Part shown: piece after piece, positions 53,658-62,318 of the stretch
How the letters are laid out: each line of letters begins with the position of its first letter
Numbering within the stretch: the stretch's first letter is position 1
Source: Shewanella benthica
GTDB taxonomy: Bacteria; Pseudomonadota; Gammaproteobacteria; Enterobacterales; Shewanellaceae
Length of the DNA stretch: 64,000 nt
Assembly: GCA_023284085.1 (NCBI GenBank)
Contig: JAKVHY010000030.1
Span: forward strand, 1 to 64,000
Reading direction: 5' to 3'
Position numbers and translations under genes: made by a program
The notes under the pieces: model-generated
The model's database searches: none
Told to the model about the DNA's origin: nothing
Seen by the model: only the letters and a program-made list of their open reading frames with translations

Positions 53658-53735
53658 TTGTAGGACTGGCTTTAGCCGGGAGGGATGTAACAAACAAGGA
53701 TTCGCAGCTAAAGCAGCTCCTACATAAAAGCTGGA
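53658..53735 (+). repeat. REP-like element, copy 2
   Basis: Starts TTGTAGGACTGGCTTTAGCC and shares about 70 bp, ending in CGCAGCT...CAGCTCCTACATA, with the copy at 55365. It lies between the aldolase and kinase genes. Confidence 0.85.
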
Positions 53736-53756
53736 ATGAAGCATAAGGAAATGAAC

Positions 53757-55361
53757 ATGGAAAACTATCTGTTAGCCATAGATGCGGGAACGGGCAGCGG
53801 CCGTGCCGTGCTGTTTGATTTGCAAGGAAGCCAAATTTCCGTGGGGCAAGAGGAGTGGCAGCACTTAGCCGAAGATGGTGTCGATAACTCCATGGGCTTC
53901 GATTTCGATAATGACTGGCCACTCTTATGTCGCTGTATCAAGCTAGCCATCCAAAACGCCAACATCTCCCCCCAGCAGATCATCGCCATTTCAGCGACGA
54001 GTATGCGTGAAGGCATTGTCGTGTTTGATCAAGATGGCCAGGAGATCTGGGCCGTCGCTAATGTCGATGCCAGAGCCTCTGAGCAAGTCATGGCACTGAA
54101 AGAGTCCTCACCGGATATCGAATATCGTGATTATCAGCAGTCCGGACAAACCTTCGCCCTCGGCGCCCTCCCCCGTTTGCTATGGCTCAAGGAGCATCAT
54201 CCCGAGCTGTATGACCAAGCCCATTCGGTTGCCATGATCAGCGACTGGGTCTTAGCAAAACTAAGCGGCGTAATCGCGACCGACCCATCCAATGCGGGCA
54301 CAACCGGAATCTTCTCCCTGGCCACACGTAACTGGGTGCCAGAGATGGCCAAAGAAGTCGGCCTTAACCCGGAGATATTCCCCCCAGTGGTCGAAACAGG
54401 CACCAAGATAGGTGAAGTCACCGCACAAGCCGCCAGTGAATCAGGCCTGAGTGCTGGCACTGCAGTGGTGATGGGCGGCGGGGATGTGCAACTTGGCGCT
54501 GCCGGTCTTGGAGTCGTCAACCTCGGCGATATAGCGGTGCTGGGCGGCAGTTTCTGGCAGCAGGTGGTTAATATCAACGCCAAGATGCCGCCACCGGAAG
54601 ATATGTCCATTCGGGTCAATCCCCATGTGATCACCGGACTCTCTCAGGCCGAGGGGATCACGTTTTTTAGCGGCCTGGTGATGCACTGGTTTGTGGATGC
54701 CTTCTGTCATTTAGAGAAACAGCTAGCCGAAGAGCGTGGCATAGATGTCTATGCCTATATGGAAGAGCTGGCCGAGCAAGTGCCTGTGGGCAGCTATGAT
54801 ATCTTGCCGATATTCTCCGATGCCATGCATTACGATCACTGGTATCACGCCGCCCCTTCGTTTATCAACTTGTCACTGGATGTCGACAAGAGCAATCCCG
54901 CTTGTCTGTTTCGTAGCCTGCAGGAGAATGCCTGCATTGTCTCGGCGATTAACCTCGAAAATATCCAAGCGTTTAGTCAACCAAATACAGCAGGCTCAGC
55001 CGCTGCTAGCAAGCCAAGCGAAGCAGAACAGGCGATAGTGTTTGCAGGCGGTGCCAGTAAAGGCTTTCTATGGCCGCAGATCCTCGCCGATGTCACCGGC
55101 AAGAAAGTAAAAATACCTAAAGTAAAAGAAGCCACATCTCTGGGCTGCGCCATGGCCGCAGGGGTCGGTGTGGGCATCTACGCTAGCATCAAAGAGGCGG
55201 CCGACTCGATTGTAAGCTGGGAAAAAGAGTACCAGCCCAACATGGATAACTATGTGAAGTATCAAGCGTTAAAAGAAAAGTGGATTCAGGTGTATGAGCA
55301 GCAATTAAAACTGGTCGATAAAGGCCTGACCAACTCAATGTGGCAAGCACCAGGATTATAA
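53757..55361 (+). CDS. lsrK: LsrK-like FGGY-family kinase (autoinducer-2 kinase homologue)
   Basis: Cytosolic carbohydrate kinase. It matches E. coli LsrK closely along its length from memory: 'LLAIDAGTGSGRAVLFDL', 'SATSMREGIVVFDQDG', 'VANVDARASEQV', 'MISDWVLAKLSGV', 'DPSNAGTTGIFSL', 'VMGGGDVQLGAAGLGVV', 'GGSFWQQVVN', 'YHAAPSFINLSLD', ATP motif 'FAGGASKGFLWPQILAD', and C-terminus 'GLTNSMWQAPGL'. 534 aa. A 20-residue A/S-rich insert lies near residue 412. Start 53757 has AAGGA 7 bases upstream. No lsrR, lsrB or lsrACD is in the window, so the natural substrate may be AI-2 or another polyol. Neighbours are an aldolase and a cupin. Confidence 0.88.
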   Translation: MENYLLAIDAGTGSGRAVLFDLQGSQISVGQEEWQHLAEDGVDNSMGFDFDNDWPLLCRCIKLAIQNANISPQQIIAISATSMREGIVVFDQDGQEIWAVANVDARASEQVMALKESSPDIEYRDYQQSGQTFALGALPRLLWLKEHHPELYDQAHSVAMISDWVLAKLSGVIATDPSNAGTTGIFSLATRNWVPEMAKEVGLNPEIFPPVVETGTKIGEVTAQAASESGLSAGTAVVMGGGDVQLGAAGLGVVNLGDIAVLGGSFWQQVVNINAKMPPPEDMSIRVNPHVITGLSQAEGITFFSGLVMHWFVDAFCHLEKQLAEERGIDVYAYMEELAEQVPVGSYDILPIFSDAMHYDHWYHAAPSFINLSLDVDKSNPACLFRSLQENACIVSAINLENIQAFSQPNTAGSAAASKPSEAEQAIVFAGGASKGFLWPQILADVTGKKVKIPKVKEATSLGCAMAAGVGVGIYASIKEAADSIVSWEKEYQPNMDNYVKYQALKEKWIQVYEQQLKLVDKGLTNSMWQAPGL

Positions 55362-55364
55362 GAC

Positions 55365-55430
55365 TTGTAGGACCGGCTTTAGCCGGGAGAGATGAAACAA
55401 GCAAAGCATCGCAGCTCCTACATACGAGCT
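55365..55430 (+). repeat. REP-like element, copy 3
   Basis: Starts TTGTAGGACCGGCTTTAGCC and continues similarly to copy 2 through CGCAGCTCCTACATA. It lies between the kinase and cupin genes. Confidence 0.85.
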
Positions 55431-55463
55431 CCTAGCCAACAATACAGAAAATCAGGAACCCCT

Positions 55464-55838
55464 ATGTACTTAACCAATGAATCAGAGCATGACTATCGCT
55501 TCGGCGAGTATGGGCCTAAATACCTGACCAATGGTCCAAGAGTTCACTTCGGCATTGTGGTGATAACCCCAGGTGAGGCTCACCCTTGCCATAAGCATAA
55601 GACTCAGGAAGAATCATTCTTGGTACTCGAGGGTGAATGTGCCGTTTATGTGGATGGTGAACGTGTGCTAATCAAGCAAGGCGACTATCTACGCTGCGAG
55701 CCCGGTGAGTCTCATCTGTTCAGAAACGAGAGTGATAAAGACTTTAAATCTGTCTTCGTCAAAGCGCCCTATAGCGCAGAAAAAGACAGCGTCTACATCG
55801 ACTGGCAACCAGGCCAGCCCTTCTTAAAGGAAGAGTAA
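55464..55838 (+). CDS. Small cupin-domain protein
   Basis: Single-domain cupin of about 124 aa, probably binding a metal and acting on a sugar or polyol intermediate. 'VVITPGEAHPCHKHKTQEESFLVLEGE' is cupin motif 1 with three His and a Glu, and 'LRCEPGESHLFRN' is motif 2 with the fourth ligand. Start 55464 (MYLTNESEH) has AGGA upstream; the longer frame runs through the REP-like element and is not credible. Last gene of the aldolase-kinase-cupin run. Confidence 0.85.
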   Translation: MYLTNESEHDYRFGEYGPKYLTNGPRVHFGIVVITPGEAHPCHKHKTQEESFLVLEGECAVYVDGERVLIKQGDYLRCEPGESHLFRNESDKDFKSVFVKAPYSAEKDSVYIDWQPGQPFLKEE

Positions 55839-55842
55839 AGCT

Positions 55843-55905
55843 GCTCCTAGGTTCTAGAACCTAGGAGCTAAGTGTGATCTACATCTAGCTCCTAAAGTCT
55901 AAAAT
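55843..55905. repeat. Heptad array including a perfect 26-bp palindrome
   Basis: 55843-55868 is perfectly self-complementary and built of CTAGGTT, CTAGAAC and CTAGGAG in phase. A second phased group CTAGCTC, CTAAAGT, CTAAAAT spans 55885-55905. It occupies the cupin/lipoprotein convergent junction. Confidence 0.95.
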
Positions 55906-55909
55906 ATGA

Positions 55910-56851
55910 TCAACGCTTAACTTGCTTAAGGTTTAGCTGCTTCATTTTATGCTTTAGCTGCTTGAGCTGTGATTTTTGCTCACTGCTTAGTTTAGTCGCT
56001 TTGGCTTGAAACTCAGATTTTGCAGGCCAACCTGGCTGCAGGTAGATTTTTACATTACCGTCTTTATCGACAATGATCTTACGTCCGTTGCGTCCCTGAA
56101 AGGTATATGACCCGTCTCTGTTTTCATCTGCTTGAGCTATCTTTTCGCCCGTTTCGGCATGATACAGGTAGATAGTGCTTTCATAGGGAGGCGACCAGGC
56201 TATACGATAATCCTGTACTGAAAAAGAGAAGTCTCCCGACTTAAAAGTAATGTACCCACCACTATCTACTTGGACCGTTAAGTCACGGCCTTGGATATCA
56301 GCACCCGGTAACAAAGGTCTGCCGTTATCAGGCATAACTAAACTCCCATCGCTATCTATCACTATGCTACGACCCAGATAAGTGGTCACGACTATGCGAC
56401 CATTGTCATCTTTAGTGCCGCTGGCGACAGTGACTCCATCACGGTCGGTGATCGTTACCGAGCCATTTTCATGATCGTGAAAGCGGTAGACAGTCACTAT
56501 ATCGTGCATCATAGATTCTGAACTGATAACGATAGCACCTCTATCATTGATGCTAATCGTCACATCTAAAGGCGTGCTAATCGCCACATCATCTGTTGGG
56601 CCATGACCAAAGTCAGGATCAACATGTTCAAAATCAGGATCTGTTTGATCCGGCTTCACGCCAAAGTCTGGATCAACCCCATCCGGATCAAGGCCAAATT
56701 CAGGATCGACAATTTCAGGGGCATATCCAGGGTCAAACTCGAAGCCTGGATCGCCATCAAACTCAGGTGTATTTGACCCCGAAGAGCCACTCGATGCACA
56801 GCCCACCATAGTCATGCTGGCGAGTAGTAATGCGATTAATGATTTGTTCAT
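55910..56851 (-). CDS. Hypothetical lipoprotein with Asp-Pro-Asp-Phe repeats
   Basis: An outer or inner membrane lipoprotein: lipobox 'MVGCASS' after a short signal. A Ser/Gly linker is followed by an acidic repeat region (about 25-80) with repeated DPDF/DPEF units (GVDPDFGVKPDQTDPDFEHV). Two related beta-rich modules follow (about 90-175 and 190-280), each closing with 'GRSIVIDSDGSL' or 'GRKIIVDKDGNV'. The C-terminus is a Lys/Gln-rich helix. Start 56851 has GAGAGGAAA upstream. Function is unknown; the Asp-rich stretch could bind calcium. Confidence 0.75.
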   Translation of the reverse strand: MNKSLIALLLASMTMVGCASSGSSGSNTPEFDGDPGFEFDPGYAPEIVDPEFGLDPDGVDPDFGVKPDQTDPDFEHVDPDFGHGPTDDVAISTPLDVTISINDRGAIVISSESMMHDIVTVYRFHDHENGSVTITDRDGVTVASGTKDDNGRIVVTTYLGRSIVIDSDGSLVMPDNGRPLLPGADIQGRDLTVQVDSGGYITFKSGDFSFSVQDYRIAWSPPYESTIYLYHAETGEKIAQADENRDGSYTFQGRNGRKIIVDKDGNVKIYLQPGWPAKSEFQAKATKLSSEQKSQLKQLKHKMKQLNLKQVKR

Positions 56852-56986
56852 ATATGTTTCCTCTCCCATCTAGGAAACATATGTTAAATAACTTTGGTCT
56901 GACTAAAAATACAGCTAGATCGCGCCAACACATTCAGCTGGTGAATGTGTCCGTACGACCTTGAACATTCCGACCTTCTTTGCTCT

Positions 56987-57514
56987 TTACTGATGTAACT
57001 TAAATACGGCTTCTTTCAGTGCCTGCTTGAGCTCATCATTTTTAAGCTCGCCCTTTTCCATGTCGAAATTGTCGAAGAAGCTAGGGATAGAAAGACTCGC
57101 CTTCACATCGGCAGCAAAATAGGGTGCAGAACCTGCGGCGGCGGCTAATACGGATTTAGCGCCACCAGGCCCAGGAGAAGTCGCGAGCAATACCATAGGC
57201 TTATTCTGGAACACCTTCATATCTATGCGTGACGTCCAATCGAACAGATTCTTATAGGCTGCGGTGTATGAACCATTATGCTCTGCAAATGAGATGATGA
57301 TGCCATCGGCTTCACCAAGTTTGGCAAAGAAATTCTGCGCCAGCTCAGGCTGACCTAGCTCCTCTTCCCTGTCTTGGCTAAAAATAGGCATCTCATAATC
57401 ATTGATATCGAGTATCTCAACTTCGGCACCTTCCACTAGTGATGCGGCGTACGTAGCCAGTTGCTTGTTAATCGATTTAGAGCTGTTGCTGGCTGCGAAT
57501 GCTAATATTTTCAT
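56987..57514 (-). CDS. NADPH-dependent FMN reductase family protein
   Basis: Flavodoxin-fold NAD(P)H:FMN/quinone reductase. 'LAFAASNSSKSINKQLATY' is the FMN phosphate loop, 'FAEHNGSYTAAYKNLFDW' the family signature, and 'LLATSPGPGGAKSVL' the third loop. 175 aa is standard. AGAGGAA lies upstream. 140 bp after the MFS gene on the same strand. Confidence 0.92.
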   Translation of the reverse strand: MKILAFAASNSSKSINKQLATYAASLVEGAEVEILDINDYEMPIFSQDREEELGQPELAQNFFAKLGEADGIIISFAEHNGSYTAAYKNLFDWTSRIDMKVFQNKPMVLLATSPGPGGAKSVLAAAAGSAPYFAADVKASLSIPSFFDNFDMEKGELKNDELKQALKEAVFKLHQ

Positions 57515-57545
57515 AATAATTCCTCTTCAACTTTAATTTTAGTAA

Positions 57546-57663
57546 AAACGCTCAGGACTGCTTTTTTAGAGCCGCTCGAGGCTTTTCTTGATTTAGTAAA
57601 ACCGCTTAAGGCTATTTTTAGAACCGCTCTGGGCTGACTTTCTTCACAAGCCGCTCAAAGCTG
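57546..57663. repeat. Degenerate repeats of CCGCTNNNGGCT type
   Basis: Five imperfect copies (around 57548, 57571, 57601, 57625 and 57651) of a short A-rich unit with CCGCTC/TTNNGGCT, the last overlapping the 3' end of the MFS gene. Spacing is irregular (20-30 bp). Confidence 0.45.
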
Positions 57664-58911
57664 TAGTGACCTGCAAGGCTCGATAGCATTGGTGTCGGTC
57701 GATAATTCTGAATCTTCGCTACAAGAGCGGGTATATAAATATGTGCTGCACATAGCAGCACTGGCGCAGGCTAGCCCCATAAAAGACAGTAATACCGCCG
57801 GGGTGTGCGCATGGGACAAGCTGATCCCAGCGCTAAAAACCGCACCTAAGGCAAACTGACAGAGTCCAAACACACCCGAGATTGCCCCACCTTGAGTCGG
57901 ATAAAATGACATAGCCGCTGAAATCGCATTAGCCGAAATCATGCCGAGCAAGATATTGAACATAAATACGCTGATAACGATTGCCGTTAACGGGGCTTGC
58001 ATCTGCGCTAATACAAAGAACAAGAAACTTAATGGTCCTAAAAACAAACCGGCAATAATGGCTTTTTTGTTGGGCGTGACCCTAGCGAATACCTTAGCAC
58101 TTAACAGACTGCCTGATATCATAGCCAAGGCATTTAAACCTAATAGGTAGCTGTAGTTTTCAGCACTGACCTTAAAGAAATCAATATAAACGAAGGCAGA
58201 TCCGGCGACGAACGAGAACAGCGCCGCAAAACCAAAACCACCAAGAAAGATAAAGGCTATCGGCAATGGCTGTTTAAATATGGCAATAAAGTCGGCGAAT
58301 GATGAACCGGCTGCTTGTTCAGCCTCTTCGCTTCCCGCGCTCTTGTTCACAGCTTCAAGCTTTTCGCTGTGAGTAAATAAGCTCAACACAAAGGCAAAGA
58401 CACCCACACCGGCGAGAACATAGAAGATCTCTTCCCAGCCGCCATGCTTAAGTATTTGGCCACCTATCATAGGTGCGACTAACGGGGCGATAACCACAGT
58501 CGCCATCACATAAGTGATTATCTGCGAGCCTTTTTGGATATCGAATTTTTGTTGGATCATGGCAAAACAGACTACAGAACTTGCCCCGCCAATCGCCTGA
58601 AACATGCGGGCCAGATAGAGTCCCTCTGCAGTTTCAACCATAGGCATAGCCAAACTTGAAAGAGTGAATATCACTAAACCCGACAGCAACAAGTTCAATT
58701 TATTGAAACGGTCGGCGAGCAAACCAAACACAGGCTGGGCCAATGCAAAGGCTAGTAGAAATACCGCCACCGACATCTCCATATCGTTGATTGAAACCGA
58801 CAGTGAGCTCGCCATCGAAGGTAATGCTGGCAGATACATATCGATTGCTAAGGGGGATAACCCAAATAGCAGAGCCGTGACTAGAATATAGAGTTTGACC
58901 TTGTGCTGCAT
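57655..58911 (-). CDS. Bcr/CflA-type MFS drug exporter
   Basis: Proton-coupled 12-helix exporter of the DHA1 family. 'GLSPLAIDMYLPALPSMAS' is the Bcr/CflA opening, 'FGLLADRFNKLNLLLSGL' the MFS motif A and 'RMFQAIGGASSVVCFAMIQ' motif C region. 418 aa. AAGGAG lies 6 bases upstream of the ATG. Divergent from a LysR gene, its likely regulator. Confidence 0.92.
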   Translation of the reverse strand: MQHKVKLYILVTALLFGLSPLAIDMYLPALPSMASSLSVSINDMEMSVAVFLLAFALAQPVFGLLADRFNKLNLLLSGLVIFTLSSLAMPMVETAEGLYLARMFQAIGGASSVVCFAMIQQKFDIQKGSQIITYVMATVVIAPLVAPMIGGQILKHGGWEEIFYVLAGVGVFAFVLSLFTHSEKLEAVNKSAGSEEAEQAAGSSFADFIAIFKQPLPIAFIFLGGFGFAALFSFVAGSAFVYIDFFKVSAENYSYLLGLNALAMISGSLLSAKVFARVTPNKKAIIAGLFLGPLSFLFFVLAQMQAPLTAIVISVFMFNILLGMISANAISAAMSFYPTQGGAISGVFGLCQFALGAVFSAGISLSHAHTPAVLLSFMGLACASAAMCSTYLYTRSCSEDSELSTDTNAIEPCRSLQL

Positions 58912-59091
58912 AGCATCTCCTTATTGCCTATTTGCTTAGCAGAACTCAAAAGTTCCAAACCTAGCCTCAGACACGAATCACATTTGTTTGTTACAACTGC
59001 TTATTACAAAGCTTGTTACATTGAATAGTGATAAGTGTATATTGATAGTTATTCGAGATTAATAACCTTAATTGATAAAGACTATTTCCAT

Positions 59092-59994
59092 ATGACTATG
59101 AATAAGCTTTTTGATGGTGTCATGGTATTCACTCAGGTGGTGAAAACCGGTGGTTTTTCGGCAGCAGCCGAGCTGATGGGTCATTCAACGTCTTATATCA
59201 GTAAGGAAGTAAATAAGCTCGAAGAGCGGCTTGGCGTGCGTTTACTCAATCGCACCACACGCTCCATAGGTCTGACACCTGAAGGAAAGGCATACTATCA
59301 AGAGTGCCAGCAGTTAGTCGCCGATGCAGAGCAAGCGGTGAACATGCTGACTCTGCACGAGCTTGCGCCTAAAGGCATTCTAAGACTGAGCACTCCGGTC
59401 GGATTTGGTAATAACTACCTGCAGCCCATCTTAGCCGAATATATGCGCCTCTATCCCAATGTCTCCTTAGATCTTGACCTCAATGATCGTAAAGTTGACG
59501 TAGTAGCTGAAGGCTATGATCTTGCCATACGTGCCTCGTTGCAGCTTGAGGAATCAAGCCTCATCTGCCGTAAGATATTTAGCTGTAAAGGTTATATTGT
59601 CGCCAGTCCGGGATACCTGTCTAAACATGGTCGCCCCCACCACCCACAAGAATTAAGCCGTCATAACTGCTTCTGTTACAGCAATCTTAAATCACCGAAC
59701 AAATGGCAATTTAATGATAAAGAAGGCAAACCTTACTCCGTAGAGGTTAGGCAAAAATTAGTCTGTAACAGTGCCGAGATGGAGCTAGCCTTGGTTTTAG
59801 ATGACTTAGGGATCTGCCGATTACCTATGTTTTATATGGAGGAAGAGATCAAATCAGGAAAGCTGGAGATCCTGTTTGAAGACCTCCCCGCCCCTGAAAT
59901 TGATGTGTTTGTGGTGTATCCCAGTCGCAAACATCTGTCGCCTAAAGTGAGGGCATTTATCGATTTAACCGTCGAGCAACTCTCGAAAAAGTAG
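59092..59994 (+). CDS. LysR-type regulator (CrgA-like)
   Basis: Winged helix 'MVFTQVVKTGGFSAAAELMG' and 'STSYISKEVNKLEERLGVRLLNRTTRSIGLTPEG', the classical subgroup near DsdC/CrgA/aaeR. The start could be 59092 or 59098; a frame 19 codons longer is unsupported. It probably controls the divergent MFS exporter. Confidence 0.9.
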   Translation: MTMNKLFDGVMVFTQVVKTGGFSAAAELMGHSTSYISKEVNKLEERLGVRLLNRTTRSIGLTPEGKAYYQECQQLVADAEQAVNMLTLHELAPKGILRLSTPVGFGNNYLQPILAEYMRLYPNVSLDLDLNDRKVDVVAEGYDLAIRASLQLEESSLICRKIFSCKGYIVASPGYLSKHGRPHHPQELSRHNCFCYSNLKSPNKWQFNDKEGKPYSVEVRQKLVCNSAEMELALVLDDLGICRLPMFYMEEEIKSGKLEILFEDLPAPEIDVFVVYPSRKHLSPKVRAFIDLTVEQLSKK

Positions 59995-60136
59995 TCACTC
60001 ATTTACAAGAAAACTCAATCGAACACATGTTAGAATATTGAGCTAATTCTACATGTTAATGTTAAATTCTCATTCTGTTACGCTCGTATTTTCAACAACT
60101 GGAATCAACGAGCATCTCTGGCAGTTTTGTATATGG

Positions 60137-62314
60137 ATGTCATTCGTGGTTAAAAAAATATTTTCTATGACCAGCTCAACTCAGATGTTGATCGCTATGT
60201 TCCTTGGCTTCGGCGTGGGGCTTTTTTTCGGTGAATCTGTAGGCTGGCTCAGCACCATAGGTAATGCGGTTATCTTGCTGATGCAGATGACTGTTTTACC
60301 CTATATTTTAGTCTCGCTGATAGGTGGTATCGGCAAGCTACAAAAGAGCACCGCGACACTCATATTTAGCCGAGCCGGCATGATAATGCTACTGCTCTGG
60401 CTGCTGGCTCTGGCGGTAATAGCCTTGATGCCCATGTCATTTCCCTTTGTAGAGTCGGCTTCATTTTTTAGCACCAGCAGCATAGAGCCCGCCGCGGCCA
60501 TAGACTATTTCAAGCTGTATATCCCCTCTAACCCATTCGAATCGATGGCGGCAGGCTATGTGCCCGCCATGGTGGTATTCAGTATTGCCATGGGCTTAGC
60601 GCTTATCGGCATGGAGGGAGATCATAAGCAGCAAATTTTGACTTTTATGCACACCACCAGCGAGATCTTCTCTCGCATCACCCGCGGCCTGATAAAGATA
60701 TTGCCTATCGGTATTTTTGCCATGTCGGCCTCAGCGGCTGGCACCATGGGAGTGGATGAATTTGCCAGTATGCAGGTCTATCTCATCAGCTACTTTGTAC
60801 TCTGTCTGTTACTGACCTTCTGGATCTTGCCCTGGATTGTCGCCTCTCTGACGCCGATAACCTTTCATCAAGCCTTGAGTATTAGCAAGGCCAGCCTGAT
60901 CACCGCTTTCGCTACCGGTAATATCTTCATCGTGATCCCTGTGATTATCGAAGAGTGTAAGCAGATCATGAAGCAGCATGACAAGCTCACCGAAGATGGC
61001 GCCACCTTGATTGAGATCTTAGTGCCTATCGCCTTTACCTTCCCTAACATAGGCAAGCTGACTGTCATCTTATTTGTATACTTCGCAGGCTGGTTTAATG
61101 GTACGCCGGTAGATTTAAGTGCGATACCTTCGCTGTCTATCAGTGGCCTGTTATCCCTGTTTGGCAGTGTGTATGTGGCGATTCCTTTCATGTTAGATCT
61201 GGTACATCTGCCGTCTGATCTGTTCCAGCTGTTCGTGATGTCAGGCTTTATTACCGGAAAATTTAACTCCATTGCCGCGGTAATGAATCTATTTGTGCTG
61301 ACCATTTTGACCGCTGCCCTGTTCCACAAATGCCTCAAGCTCAGCCCCCCCAGACTTATCAAGATGAGTGTCGGTATCGGCATTGGTATCCTGCTGACCA
61401 TAGTGAGCTTGCGCATCGGCATGGGCATGTTTATTCATAGTCCTGAGATCACCAGCGGTGTCATCGCCAACATGCAGGTCGCCGATAAAGTGCCGACCAA
61501 GGTAAAAAGACAATTCCCCGAACTTGGCAAGACGCCCACGTCTGTGATTGCAAACCTTAAGGCTATTCGAACAAGAGGCACACTCAAGGTAGGTTACATC
61601 CCCAGTAATGTGCCCTTCAGCTACTACAATAATGCCGGTCAGTTAGTGGGCTTCGACAGCGCCATGGCATCTAAACTTGCCGAAGATTTAGGCGTGAAAA
61701 TTGAATTTATCCCCTTTAAAAAAGACAAGCTCGCCGAGTCGCTCGAAGCGGGATTCTTCGATATCGCCATGTCGGGACTCGCCATGGATATCGAGCAGAT
61801 GGACAAGCTGAGTTATGCCGAGCCAGTACTGGAACTAAACTTAGCCATCGCCACTCGCGATCATATGGTGAACAAGTTTAAGCGCAATGAAGACATTTTA
61901 AAGATGCAAAATATCACCATAGCCTATGTAGAACATGGCGATATTATCCAAGAAGCGAAGCAGAGGTATCCTAATCTCAAATTTGTGAAGATATCAGGTT
62001 ATAAGAACTTCTTCAGGCAGAAGAAGGGGGAATATGATGCTGTGGTGATCAGTGCTCAGGCAGGCTCAGCCTGGACCTTGTTCTTCCCAGGTTACGGTAT
62101 CGCTATTCCTGAAACCACCTCTCGTTACCCAGTCGCTTATGCGGTGGCTCAGAGTAACCAATCCTTGCTGAATTACGTTAATAACTGGCAGAAACTGCGT
62201 AAAGTCGACGGTCATCAAGAGCGAATATATAACTATTGGATGCTCGGCCAAGGGGCAACAGAAATTAAACCACGCTGGTCTATTATCAGAGATGTACTGC
62301 ACTGGGTGGATTAA
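60137..62314 (+). CDS. SDF-type symporter fused to a periplasmic solute-binding domain
   Basis: One polypeptide of about 725 aa. The first ~430 residues form a dicarboxylate/amino acid:cation symporter (DAACS/SDF): 'LIAMFLGFGVGLFFGE', 'VILLMQMTVLPYILVSLIGG', 'RGLIKILPIGIFAMSA' and 'FMLDLVHLPSDLFQLFV'. The family's serine-rich reentrant loop is replaced by 'TAFATGNIFIVIPVI'. After a last helix, residues ~475-705 form a type 3 solute-binding domain ('RGTLKVGYIPSNVPFSYYN', 'FDSAMASKLAEDLGVKIEFI', 'FDIAMSGLAMD'). The ligand is probably an amino acid or carboxylate. The start is uncertain (60137 or 60167). Confidence 0.85.
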   Translation: MSFVVKKIFSMTSSTQMLIAMFLGFGVGLFFGESVGWLSTIGNAVILLMQMTVLPYILVSLIGGIGKLQKSTATLIFSRAGMIMLLLWLLALAVIALMPMSFPFVESASFFSTSSIEPAAAIDYFKLYIPSNPFESMAAGYVPAMVVFSIAMGLALIGMEGDHKQQILTFMHTTSEIFSRITRGLIKILPIGIFAMSASAAGTMGVDEFASMQVYLISYFVLCLLLTFWILPWIVASLTPITFHQALSISKASLITAFATGNIFIVIPVIIEECKQIMKQHDKLTEDGATLIEILVPIAFTFPNIGKLTVILFVYFAGWFNGTPVDLSAIPSLSISGLLSLFGSVYVAIPFMLDLVHLPSDLFQLFVMSGFITGKFNSIAAVMNLFVLTILTAALFHKCLKLSPPRLIKMSVGIGIGILLTIVSLRIGMGMFIHSPEITSGVIANMQVADKVPTKVKRQFPELGKTPTSVIANLKAIRTRGTLKVGYIPSNVPFSYYNNAGQLVGFDSAMASKLAEDLGVKIEFIPFKKDKLAESLEAGFFDIAMSGLAMDIEQMDKLSYAEPVLELNLAIATRDHMVNKFKRNEDILKMQNITIAYVEHGDIIQEAKQRYPNLKFVKISGYKNFFRQKKGEYDAVVISAQAGSAWTLFFPGYGIAIPETTSRYPVAYAVAQSNQSLLNYVNNWQKLRKVDGHQERIYNYWMLGQGATEIKPRWSIIRDVLHWVD

Positions 62315-62318
62315 TGGT

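Noticed and set aside
60868..61428. 186-codon minus frame inside the fused transporter
   Set aside because: Antisense shadow of a strongly supported membrane protein.
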